Assembly (NCBI GenBank): GCA_021849435.1
Contig: JAJZSX010000204.1
Location: 1-5,161, forward strand
Direction of reading: 5' to 3'
Origin: Actinomycetes bacterium
Lineage (GTDB): Bacteria; Actinomycetota; Acidimicrobiia; Acidimicrobiales; RAAP-2
Length of the DNA stretch: 5,161 nucleotides
The notes under the pieces are model-generated. The model was not told the origin of the DNA, did no database searches, and was given only the letters and a program-made list of their open reading frames with translations. This document shows positions 1 through 4,895 of this stretch, in pieces. A program made the translations under genes and the position numbers. Numbering within the stretch: position 1 is the stretch's first letter; each line of letters opens with the position of its first letter.

Positions 1-81
1 AGGCAATGTCCCCTCTCGGAACCACCGATAGGCGATCTGGGGATGCACCCCTTGTCGGTCTGCCCACTCACTCAAGTTCAT
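1..81 (-). CDS. IS607-type serine recombinase (resolvase), N-terminal 27 codons only
   Basis: This is the partial start of a gene running off the left edge. Reading the minus strand from ATG at 81-79 gives 27 uninterrupted codons beginning MNLSEWADRQGV, followed by HPQIAYRWFREGTLP. This matches the N-terminal MerR-like helix-turn-helix of IS607-family TnpA serine recombinases, where a short 'NLxEWAxxxGV' helix leads into 'AYRWFRxGxLPVPA'. In these proteins the HTH precedes the serine-recombinase catalytic domain, which would lie outside the window, often followed by tnpB. The ATG overlaps the glucokinase TGA (80-78) as ATGA. The only SD-like bases are GAAG just upstream, so translation may be coupled to the glucokinase. 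It is too short to have been listed as an ORF. An orphan recombinase or a related MerR-type DNA-binding protein are alternatives; the YRWFREGTLP signature makes IS607 TnpA much the likeliest. Confidence 0.85.
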   Translation of the reverse strand, partial: MNLSEWADRQGVHPQIAYRWFREGTLP

Positions 82-1082
82 TGCTTCGAAGTCTTGCGTA
101 GCGGTGTCACATCTGGTGGCAACCCCATAGCCACCAACGCGGCCCCGGTCGCGCCCGAGCGACCACCGAACGTCGAGGACACCACCGAGATCGGCGCGCG
201 GGCGTCGTATCCCTCGGCCAGTTCGGCCAGGTACCGCCGTGTGCTGGGCAAGAACACGTCAGCGACTTGCGAGAGCCCGCCACCAATCACGAAGTGTCCA
301 GTGTCGAGGATCGCCACGAGGTTCGACAGCCCGAGGGCGAGCCACCAGCCCATCTCGTCGACCACCGCCTGTGCTTCGGCCAACCCCTCGCCGGCCGCGG
401 CGGTCACGTCCTCGCCGCGAACGAGCTCAGCGCCGCCGGCCCGAGCGACCAGCGTCGGCAACCGCCCACCCAGGGCCGCGAGCGTCGTGAGACGGGCGAG
501 GCCTCCCCCGGACGCGTAGCGCTCCCAGCAACCGTGCCCGCCGCACCGGCACGGTGCGCCGTGGGCCTCGACCACCATGTGGCCAATCTCGCCGGCGAAC
601 CCATTCCTCCCTCGAACGAGTTGACCGTCGGCGATCACGCCGCCACCGATTCCCGTACCGAGGGTCACCATCACGAAGTCATCCACACCGCGCCCCCCAC
701 CCCAGCGATGTTCGGCCAGGGCCGCACAGTTGGCGTCGTTCTCCACCTTGATCGAGACGTTGCCCAGCGATTCGCCCAGGAGCGCACCGAGGTCGGCGCC
801 GGACGCACTCTGCAGGTTCGGGGCGAAAGCGAGGTGGCCGTCGCGTCGCAACAGGCCGGGCAGTCCGATGCCGATGGGGACCTGGTGGGAGTCGAGTCCC
901 TGGCGACGGCACAACTCCATGACCTGGTCGGCGACGACCTCCGCCGCTCGCGCGCCAGGGTCGGCGTCGTGCTCGTGCGGGGTCCCACTACGCAGTTCCT
1001 CGAGAACCTGACCGCCTGCGTCGACCACGACGGCCAACGCCTTCGTGCCGCCAACATCAATGCCGATCGCGACGTCGCTCAT
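78..1082 (-). CDS. ROK-family glucokinase (polyphosphate/ATP-glucokinase-like sugar kinase)
   Basis: A 334-aa cytosolic sugar kinase of the ROK family, expected to phosphorylate glucose (or a related hexose) to the 6-phosphate. Visible motifs, in order: phosphate-1 loop IGIDVGGTK (6-14); substrate strand GIGLPG (71-76); catalytic ENDANCAALAEHRWG (114-128) with D116 as the probable base; phosphate-2 VTLGTGIGGGVI (139-150); GFAGEIGH (161-168) with E165 and H168; zinc site CxCGxxGCxE (C178, C180, C185, with H168); and the adenosine-region VIGGG (265-269). Length is slightly above the usual ~315-320 aa because about 14 residues follow the usual C-terminal GATGAALVAMG. The ATG (1082-1080) overlaps the TGA of the SRPBCC gene as ATGA, with no clear SD, so it is probably translationally coupled. 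Its stop overlaps the start of an IS607-type recombinase. ROK kinase identity is firm; glucose specificity is inferred from the family, since N-acetylmannosamine or fructose kinases share the fold. Confidence 0.9.
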   Translation of the reverse strand: MSDVAIGIDVGGTKALAVVVDAGGQVLEELRSGTPHEHDADPGARAAEVVADQVMELCRRQGLDSHQVPIGIGLPGLLRRDGHLAFAPNLQSASGADLGALLGESLGNVSIKVENDANCAALAEHRWGGGRGVDDFVMVTLGTGIGGGVIADGQLVRGRNGFAGEIGHMVVEAHGAPCRCGGHGCWERYASGGGLARLTTLAALGGRLPTLVARAGGAELVRGEDVTAAAGEGLAEAQAVVDEMGWWLALGLSNLVAILDTGHFVIGGGLSQVADVFLPSTRRYLAELAEGYDARAPISVVSSTFGGRSGATGAALVAMGLPPDVTPLRKTSKQ

Positions 1083-1519
1083 CGCAGGGACTCGACCCGA
1101 TCTTTCAAGTCGCGTAGCGCCTCGGACTGGATCCGGTGCGCGGCCCGTGCTTTGACGAAGGCGGGTATCGGAACCGCGAGATCCACCTCGAGGTCGTACA
1201 CGACGTTGGTGGCGCCGTCGATGGGCTCGAAACGGTACTGACCTCGCAGGTCGGCGGTGATGTCGCCCGCCGCCTGGTACCAGTTGAGCTCGTCGGGCGC
1301 GCGACCGTAGTCGTAACGCAGCGCGTAGGTTGTCGAACGGCCGAACGCGGCCGCGCGGAACTCGACCTCCAGCGGTCGGCCGACGGCGTCGCGTTCGATG
1401 ACCTCAATACTCTTCACCTCGCTCACCCACTCAACGTAACGTTCGACGTCGATGACCACCGAGAACACGTCCTGGGGCGGCGCGTTCACCACGATCGACT
1501 CCGTTGCGCGTTGCCTCAC
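1079..1519 (-). CDS. SRPBCC-family protein (polyketide cyclase/dehydrase-like lipid-binding fold)
   Basis: A protein of about 146 aa with the START/Bet v 1-like fold (Polyketide_cyc type). Recognisable blocks: 'ESIVVNAPPQDVF' as the first strand and helix; 'DVERYVEWVSEVKSIEV', the family's 'DIExYPxWxxExKxVEV' block; 'GRPLEVEFR'; 'LNWYQAAGD'; 'GQYRFEP' with 'TNVVYDLEVDLAVPIPAFVKARA'; and a C-terminal helix 'LRDLKDRVESL'. It resembles M. tuberculosis Rv2185c-type proteins, which lie near pimB; this comparison is from memory. The longest frame begins at ATG 1540-1538, overlapping the GT4 stop as TAATG. I prefer GTG 1519-1517 because GGGGGAGG lies just upstream and the resulting N-terminus lines up with the family, about eight residues before the first strand. 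The gene follows GT4 by 20 bp and overlaps the glucokinase by 4 bp. Members bind hydrophobic ligands in a cavity; the ligand here is unknown. Confidence 0.82.
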   Translation of the reverse strand: MRQRATESIVVNAPPQDVFSVVIDVERYVEWVSEVKSIEVIERDAVGRPLEVEFRAAAFGRSTTYALRYDYGRAPDELNWYQAAGDITADLRGQYRFEPIDGATNVVYDLEVDLAVPIPAFVKARAAHRIQSEALRDLKDRVESLR

Positions 1520-1539
1520 CTGTCCTCCCCCACGACACA

Positions 1540-2700
1540 TTACGCTGACCGTTCGGTCGCTTTGAAGTGATCGAACGGTGCGAGCCCAGTTGAGAGTCGA
1601 GCCGCGAGAACGTCCCAGTCGAAGCGAGACGTCACGAGCTCGCGGGCCCGATGCCCCATGTCCGAGCGCCGTTCGGGGTCACCGAAGAGGTCCGACATGG
1701 TGGTGGCGAGCGCCGTGGCGCTACGGGGCTTATCGACGATGACCCCGGTCAGCCCATCGACCACGGGTTCGTGGCTACCGCCCGAGCGGCCCGCGACCTG
1801 GGCCACACCCGCGGCCGCGGCCTCGAGGAAGACGATCCCAAAGCCCTCTTGTTCGAACCCGAACCAACGGCTTCGACAGTCCATGACGAAGAGGTCGCTC
1901 GACGCGAGCCATGGACCGAGGTCGGCGTCGGGCACGCGTCCGAGGAAGCGAACCGGCGCGTGTTGTGAGTTCGCCAACCGTTCGAGTCGACTGCGGTCGC
2001 GTCCCGCGCCGCCGATAACGACTTCGAGCGCCGGGAACGTTGGGGCCAGCTTGGCGGCGGCCTTGATCAGCGTGTCCATGCCCTTGCGAGGGACGAGTCG
2101 CGAATACGAGCTCACGAGCAACGCGTCCTCGGCAACGCCGAGGGACGCCCGTACGGCGCCACGCTGAGCCGCCGTGATCGGGGAGAAACGCCGCGGATCG
2201 ACACCGGGCGGCACGGCGATGACCGGCGGCATCCATTCGGCGACGTTGCGACGAGCCTCGGCTTCCGGGTAGCCACCGGCGCTGACCACCACCGAGGCGT
2301 GGCGCAATACTCGACGGAGTGACGACGCGACCAGTGGCAGCCGCCCCGGGATCGCGACCTCGGCGCCGTGCAATACGACGCCGTACGGTCGTGAGAGATG
2401 CGGCCCGAGCAGTCCGAGAGGCCAGGCGGGGTCGAGCAGGACCAGTTCGGGCTGGTGGCGCTCGATCGCGGCCTCGATGGCGGCGAACGCGCGCAACGTC
2501 GGGAGAAAGAGCGTCTCGGCGGCTACCCGTTCGATGACCACGGTGCTACTCGCATCGAACGCGGCGGCGTCGGGATGTGACGACGCCGTCAGCACGACGG
2601 CTCGATCGGGCTCGAGTCGGCGCCATAGTTCGTGAAGGTAGACCTGGATACCGCCGGTTTTAGGCAGATAATCGTTGGTCACCAGGAGGTGGCGGGCCAT
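1540..2700 (-). CDS. GT4-family glycosyltransferase, PimB/mannosyltransferase-like
   Basis: A 386-aa GT-B retaining glycosyltransferase that transfers a sugar from a nucleotide donor to an acceptor, likely at the inner face of the membrane. N-terminal acceptor domain: 'LLVTNDYLPKTGGIQVYLHEL' region (5-25) with the glycine loop G16-G17, and HGAE (111-114). C-terminal donor domain: SRLVPRKGMD (200-209) with R201 and K206 as likely phosphate-contacting residues, 'VVIGGAGRDR' (227-236), and the EX7E motif in EGFGIVFLE (E285 and E293), followed by 'AGRSGGSHEPVVDG' (303-316). The N-terminal block and the SRLVPRKG and EGFGIVFLEAAA blocks fit PimB'-type GDP-mannose-dependent phosphatidylinositol mannosyltransferases best. 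Donor and acceptor cannot be fixed from sequence alone. There is no signal peptide or transmembrane segment. The start is ATG at 2700, preceded by TAGCGT six bases upstream and no SD, which suggests leaderless transcription. SRPBCC and sugar-kinase genes follow. Confidence 0.9.
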   Translation of the reverse strand: MARHLLVTNDYLPKTGGIQVYLHELWRRLEPDRAVVLTASSHPDAAAFDASSTVVIERVAAETLFLPTLRAFAAIEAAIERHQPELVLLDPAWPLGLLGPHLSRPYGVVLHGAEVAIPGRLPLVASSLRRVLRHASVVVSAGGYPEAEARRNVAEWMPPVIAVPPGVDPRRFSPITAAQRGAVRASLGVAEDALLVSSYSRLVPRKGMDTLIKAAAKLAPTFPALEVVIGGAGRDRSRLERLANSQHAPVRFLGRVPDADLGPWLASSDLFVMDCRSRWFGFEQEGFGIVFLEAAAAGVAQVAGRSGGSHEPVVDGLTGVIVDKPRSATALATTMSDLFGDPERRSDMGHRARELVTSRFDWDVLAARLSTGLAPFDHFKATERSA

Positions 2701-2712
2701 TGCTCTACGCTA
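2701..2712 (-). promoter_or_regulatory. Candidate leaderless -10 element of the GT4 gene
   Basis: On the minus strand TAGCGT (2712-2707) is followed by AGAGCA and then the ATG of the GT4 gene. A TANNNT hexamer six bases before the start codon puts the transcription start at or next to the first codon, as in leaderless actinobacterial mRNAs. No SD-like sequence competes and no -35 box is obvious. The bases TAnCGTAGAG are shared with the element in front of the zinc-ribbon gene. Confidence 0.45.
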
Positions 2713-2729
2713 GCGAACCGCTGGTGGTG

Positions 2730-2933
2730 CTACTTCGACGCACCACGGAATCGGAGTCGCGGCACGAGTCGCTCTGCGGTCAGCAGCTCGACGACCGCCA
2801 CGTCCTCGGCGGTCATGGTCAGTTGTTCCGGGTCGCCACCGAGCACGAAACTCACGAGGCAGTCCGCACAGTCCGGTGTGCTCTGACGAACACAGTCGCG
2901 GCAACTGATTGAAACCTTCACGTCACGGTTCAT
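2730..2933 (-). CDS. Small four-cysteine protein (two CxxC pairs), 67 aa, function unknown
   Basis: A 67-aa protein with no assigned function. The first half carries two CxxC pairs: SCRDC (C11, C14) and DCADC (C22, C25), in the arrangement CxxC-x7-CxxC, suited to binding one Zn2+ or a redox-active metal. 'LVSFVLGGDPEQLTMTAEDVAVVELLTAERLVP' follows and looks like a strand plus a helix. I recall similar small 'CxxC...CxDCLVTFVLxxDP' proteins in actinobacteria, all annotated hypothetical. The frame is open further upstream, but ATG 2933-2931 is preferred because GGAAGGG precedes it with about seven bases to spare, the clearest SD in the window. It follows the thioredoxin-like gene by 43 bp, a gap holding a 7-bp inverted repeat, and precedes GT4 by 29 bp. 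No signal peptide or membrane segment is seen. A structural zinc protein is likeliest; electron transfer or RNA binding remain possible. Confidence 0.75.
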   Translation of the reverse strand: MNRDVKVSISCRDCVRQSTPDCADCLVSFVLGGDPEQLTMTAEDVAVVELLTAERLVPRLRFRGASK

Positions 2934-2942
2934 CTTGATCCC
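2934..2942 (-). promoter_or_regulatory. Strong Shine-Dalgarno site that sets the start of the 67-aa gene
   Basis: The minus strand reads GGAAGGG followed by ATCAAG and ATG. This SD selects the ATG at 2933 over the longer open frame that begins at 3032 and would overlap the thioredoxin-like gene in another frame. Its presence contrasts with the leaderless-looking starts of neighbouring genes and suggests this gene is translated from an mRNA with a 5' leader. Confidence 0.6.
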
Positions 2943-2945
2943 TTC

Positions 2946-2971
2946 CACACGTACAATCTCGTCGACGTGTG
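2946..2971. repeat. 7-bp inverted repeat in front of the 67-aa gene
   Basis: CACACGT (2946-2952) and ACGTGTG (2965-2971) are exact inverted copies separated by 12 bases, centred 19 bp apart. They fill most of the 43-bp gap between the thioredoxin-like gene and the 67-aa gene. In the minus-strand transcript the second arm directly abuts the GGAAGGG ribosome-binding site. It could be an operator read by a dimeric regulator or an RNA hairpin affecting translation. No T-run follows, so it is not an intrinsic terminator. Confidence 0.45.
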
Positions 2972-2976
2972 TGACA

Positions 2977-3372
2977 TCAGCTGAGGTAGGTGGCGATCTC
3001 CCTGGCAACCTGGGATGGTGCGAAGGCAACACCTTCTGTCACGACCCGACCCTCTGAGGGATCGATCACGGTATACGACGGCGCAGTCACGATTCGTGCC
3101 TGCGCCATCCACTCGGGAGCCACCAGCAGACGTCCTGCCACAATGACGTCCTCCGCGAAAGGCGTCGCGCTGACGAGCACCACGTCGAAGCCTTCGAACG
3201 CAGTCGGCGGGCCGCTCAAAAAGTCGTGACAACTATCGCAGTTCGGTTTCACTGCGAGCACGAGCGTTCGTCGAGCGAACGTCACAGTGACGCGCACCCC
3301 CTGCGAATCGACACCCGTTAACGATGACGGCACCGGCCGTTGCGCCGGTCTATCGAAAGAGTGCAATTCCAA
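2977..3372 (-). CDS. Thioredoxin-fold (TlpA/MauD-like) protein with one CxxC
   Basis: A 131-aa protein I read as thioredoxin-like. 'VDSQGVRVTVTFARR' followed by 'TLVLAVKPNCDSCHDFL' gives a strand leading into a CxxC (C45, C48) at the start of a helix, the standard Trx active-site position, although the usual WC is replaced by NC. Further on, 'VVLVSAT' is a core strand. 'IVTAPSYTVID' has a Pro (P98) where the cis-Pro loop opposite the cysteines would sit, and 'GRVVTEGVAFAPSQVAREIATYL' forms the last strands and helix. This order resembles TlpA/MauD-type proteins. No signal peptide or anchor is evident, so it may act in the cytosol. The start is uncertain: TTG 3372-3370 is the longest option, only 6 bp after the zinc-ribbon stop and without an SD; later GTGs, for example codon 27, are possible. 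Its CxxC neighbours suggest a redox or metal role, which is inference. Confidence 0.7.
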   Translation of the reverse strand: MELHSFDRPAQRPVPSSLTGVDSQGVRVTVTFARRTLVLAVKPNCDSCHDFLSGPPTAFEGFDVVLVSATPFAEDVIVAGRLLVAPEWMAQARIVTAPSYTVIDPSEGRVVTEGVAFAPSQVAREIATYLS

Positions 3373-3378
3373 CGCGTC

Positions 3379-3591
3379 TCAGGTCGAGGCGCCGTCGAAC
3401 GCTTCGACTCCCCGACCGTGGCCGCACCATCGACACGTGACGGACTCGACCGTCGTGGCGATGACTTCGGGTTCCTCGATCGTCAACTCACCGCCCACCG
3501 TGTAGTGGTGGAAGGAACGGACCGACGTCGTCTCCACGACGTCAAACCGGGTCAGATTGCCGCACGCAGTGCAGCGATAGCGAGTAGGCAC
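3379..3591 (-). CDS. Zinc-ribbon protein, 70 aa, function unknown
   Basis: A 70-aa protein with a classic two-knuckle zinc ribbon: YRCTACGN (C7, C10) near the start and VTCRWCGHG (C53, C56) near the end, with about 42 residues between that contain likely beta strands (RFDVVETTSVRSFHHYTVGG). The 'CxxCG' form of both knuckles is typical of ribbons that bind Zn2+ structurally and often contact nucleic acid or protein. The substrate is unknown and I do not recognise a named family. The start is GTG 3591-3589; TACCGT lies six bases upstream and there is no convincing SD at proper spacing, suggesting a leaderless message. The thioredoxin-like gene follows after 6 bp and is probably cotranscribed. 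The PH-domain gene ends 33 bp upstream. Confidence 0.75.
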   Translation of the reverse strand: MPTRYRCTACGNLTRFDVVETTSVRSFHHYTVGGELTIEEPEVIATTVESVTCRWCGHGRGVEAFDGAST

Positions 3592-3603
3592 ACCTCTACG
3601 GTA
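3592..3603 (-). promoter_or_regulatory. Candidate leaderless -10 element of the zinc-ribbon gene
   Basis: The minus strand reads TACCGT (3603-3598), then AGAGGT, then GTG. The geometry is the same as in front of GT4, and nine of the 12 bases are identical to that site. AGAGG touches the start codon too closely to act as a normal SD. No -35 box is evident. Confidence 0.45.
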
Positions 3604-3624
3604 TCGGTTCGCGAAGCAACCGCG

Positions 3625-4188
3625 TCACGCCCGCTCCCAGCCGTACCCGGGTGCGTCGGTACGCTGCCACGGGAACGGCGGTTCCACGACGTCGTCGTAC
3701 CCCCTCGGCGACTCGGGTCGTCGAGAACGCTCGGCCTCAATCAGCCGAACGAGCGCCGCGGGGTGACGAATCGTCCCGACCAGCCACGGCCCCGCGACAG
3801 TCTCGACGACGACATCACCCCGAGCAGCGAGTCGCCCGCCCAACCCCTGTTGCGTGCGAACCAGTACGACGTCACGGAGTTCCACGCTCGTGCGTACTCG
3901 CCTGATCGCACCGTATTCAACGACCAAGCGCTGTGAGGTGACGTGGATCTTGTGGGACCGCCACCGCCACGCGCGCGTCGCCACGAGTACTAAGACTGGT
4001 CCGACGAGAATGACGTAGAGCGGGCCCTGGTACCGGTCGAGACCGTGCATGGAGTCAACGGCGTATCGAATCGACGTTGCCAACGCGAGGACCAAGATAG
4101 TGGGACGAAGAACGCCGTGAGACACGGGGGTTACGGAGATCACCCGCTGTTCCCCGTCTCGCAATACGAGTCGTCGCTGCACAGTCAC
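3625..4188 (-). CDS. PH-domain (bPH2/YdbS-like) membrane protein
   Basis: A protein of up to 187 aa with two hydrophobic segments, about residues 26-44 (VLRPTILVLALATSI) and 56-71 (PLYVILVGPVLVLVAT), separated by a short polar loop. A bacterial PH domain of the DUF304/bPH2 kind follows at about 78-150. Its hallmarks are 'HKIHVTSQRLVVEYG', the family's 'YxVTxxRLVVxxG' strand pair, then 'TSVELRDVVLVRTQQGLGGRLAARGDVVVETV', and a closing helix 'HPAALVRLIEAERS'. The tail (155-187) is charged and Pro-rich. Such proteins sit in the cytoplasmic membrane with the PH domain inside; their ligands are mostly unknown. The longest start is GTG 4188-4186. The GTG two codons later (4182-4180) may be the true start because TACGCT lies exactly six bases before it. 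No SD is seen. A 208-bp gap separates it from the hemoglobin gene, so it probably has its own promoter. Confidence 0.8.
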   Translation of the reverse strand: MTVQRRLVLRDGEQRVISVTPVSHGVLRPTILVLALATSIRYAVDSMHGLDRYQGPLYVILVGPVLVLVATRAWRWRSHKIHVTSQRLVVEYGAIRRVRTSVELRDVVLVRTQQGLGGRLAARGDVVVETVAGPWLVGTIRHPAALVRLIEAERSRRPESPRGYDDVVEPPFPWQRTDAPGYGWERA

Positions 4189-4194
4189 AGCGTA
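4183..4194 (-). promoter_or_regulatory. Candidate leaderless -10 element of the PH-domain gene
   Basis: The minus strand reads TACGCT (4194-4189), then GTGACT, then GTG. If it is used as a -10 box, transcription would start at the second GTG (4182) and the first GTG (4188) would lie outside the mRNA, shortening the protein by two residues. No SD and no clear -35 box are present. Confidence 0.4.
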
Positions 4195-4396
4195 CGAGGT
4201 CTCTGTGACATATGGCGACTTCCCTGGCTGCGTGTGATCTCCTCACTTGGCGGTCACCGGCCCCGAGACCACCTCGATACACCTGTCGCGATACGTCGAC
4301 GCGTCCTCGAATGGTGGGCGCTGAAAACACGACACCTTCGAGCCCGACAACGGCGATAGTCGTCTGGGCATCCCCGTGGGCAAATCTCGCGTCGGT
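4189..4396. other. Intergenic gap between hemoglobin and PH-domain genes
   Basis: These 208 bases hold no gene I can support. Minus-strand frames stay open: a 42-codon ORF (4371-4243) lies here, and another frame continues past the hemoglobin stop. Neither has a convincing start with an RBS, and neither looks like a known protein. No strong hairpin with a T-run is seen after the hemoglobin stop, so its terminator is not identified. Confidence 0.5.
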
Positions 4397-4771
4397 TCAG
4401 ACGTTGCGAAGCTGATTGGCCGCCGACTCGAAGTACGACCAGAGTGTCTCTCGTTGTTCCGAGGTCATGCGACCCTCGAGGCTGTCAAGCGCCGCCCGCA
4501 TGGCCGCCAACCACGCATCGCGTGCGGCTCGGTTGATGTGGAATGGTTCATGACGCATGCGCAGCCGCGGGTGACCGCGTTGCTCCCCATATCGTGTCGG
4601 GCCGCCCCAGTACTGCATCAGGAACAGGGCTAGATGGTCTTTTGACTCAGTCAGGTCTTGCGGATACATCTCACGCATGAGCGGCTCAGCCTCGACACCG
4701 ACATAAAAGGCGTCGACCAGGTCACGAAAGAATGCCTCCCCACCGACAGTCTGATAGAGCGATTCGTCCAC
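4397..4771 (-). CDS. glbO: Group II truncated hemoglobin (trHbO/GlbO)
   Basis: A 124-aa 2-over-2 globin that binds heme and then O2 or NO; group II members are linked to oxygen handling and peroxide/NO chemistry. It tracks M. tuberculosis GlbO (128 aa) closely along its length. Diagnostic residues: proximal His F8 = H74 in RLRMRHEPF; Tyr B10 = Y23 in DAFYVGV; Tyr CD1 = Y36 in REMYPQD; Trp G8 = W87 in RDAWLAAM. The blocks QYWGGPTRY (53-61) and EQRGHPRLRMRH (63-74) are group II hallmarks. No signal peptide is present, so it is cytosolic. The GTG start (4771-4769) gives an N-terminus that aligns with GlbO (MDESLYQTVGG). TAACGT sits six bases upstream with no SD, suggesting a leaderless mRNA. It diverges from tRNA-Gly and stands alone, with a 208-bp gap after it. 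Identity is firm; the physiological ligand is inferred. Confidence 0.94.
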   Translation of the reverse strand: MDESLYQTVGGEAFFRDLVDAFYVGVEAEPLMREMYPQDLTESKDHLALFLMQYWGGPTRYGEQRGHPRLRMRHEPFHINRAARDAWLAAMRAALDSLEGRMTSEQRETLWSYFESAANQLRNV

Positions 4772-4783
4772 GCACCCACGTTA
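4772..4783 (-). promoter_or_regulatory. Candidate leaderless -10 element of the truncated hemoglobin gene
   Basis: The minus strand reads TAACGT (4783-4778), then GGGTGC, then the GTG start. This is the best match to a -10 box among the four similar sites here. A typical -35 box is not obvious 16-18 bp upstream. It lies about 12 bp from the outward-facing -10-like box of tRNA-Gly, so the two promoters would share a very short region. Confidence 0.45.
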
Positions 4784-4795
4784 AGTCACGTGCTC

Positions 4796-4801
4796 TAGAC
4801 T
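4796..4801 (+). promoter_or_regulatory. Candidate -10 box of tRNA-Gly
   Basis: TAGACT on the plus strand fits TANNNT. Counting the same six-base spacing puts the transcription start near 4808, giving a leader of about 14 bases before the mature tRNA 5' end. No good -35 hexamer is visible at 17-18 bp, so this is tentative. Confidence 0.35.
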
Positions 4802-4807
4802 GAATCG

Positions 4808-4819
4808 GCTCCGCGGAGC
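4808..4819. repeat. Perfect 12-bp palindrome in the tRNA-Gly leader
   Basis: GCTCCGCGGAGC is fully self-complementary and ends two bases before the mature tRNA 5' end. It begins where transcription would start if TAGACT (4796-4801) is the -10 box. It may be a protein-binding site between the divergent tRNA and hemoglobin genes, or part of the pre-tRNA leader cleaved by RNase P. A stable hairpin is unlikely because it leaves no loop. Confidence 0.5.
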
Positions 4820-4820
4820 G

Positions 4821-4895
<75 letters not shown>

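Noticed and set aside
38..51. GGGG-N5-CCCC near the left edge as a terminator for the glucokinase operon
   Set aside because: It lies inside the IS607-type recombinase coding sequence, has a four-base stem and no following T-run.
267..1241. A 324-codon open frame on the plus strand opposite the glucokinase and SRPBCC genes
   Set aside because: It crosses the boundary of two well-identified genes, shows no motif, and is the kind of antisense frame that GC-rich coding sequence keeps open by codon bias.
2730..3032. The 100-aa version of the small four-cysteine protein
   Set aside because: The extra 33 N-terminal residues overlap the thioredoxin-like gene and read as noise, while a strong SD sits before the ATG at 2933.
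3265..3291. Adjacent palindromes CGTTCG/CGAACG and GTCACAGTGAC
   Set aside because: They lie inside the thioredoxin-like coding region and are short; GC-rich codons can produce them by chance.
3332..3349. Inverted repeat ACCGGC-N6-GCCGGT
   Set aside because: Six-base arms within the N-terminal coding part of the thioredoxin-like gene, with no T-run; not a terminator and not clearly an operator.
3340..3936. A 198-codon plus-strand frame spanning the thioredoxin-like, zinc-ribbon and PH-domain genes
   Set aside because: It is Arg/Pro-rich without any recognisable domain and runs across three minus-strand genes with clear family motifs.
4243..4371. A 42-codon minus-strand ORF in the hemoglobin-PH gap
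   Set aside because: No SD, no leaderless -10 at the right spacing, and no recognisable sequence.
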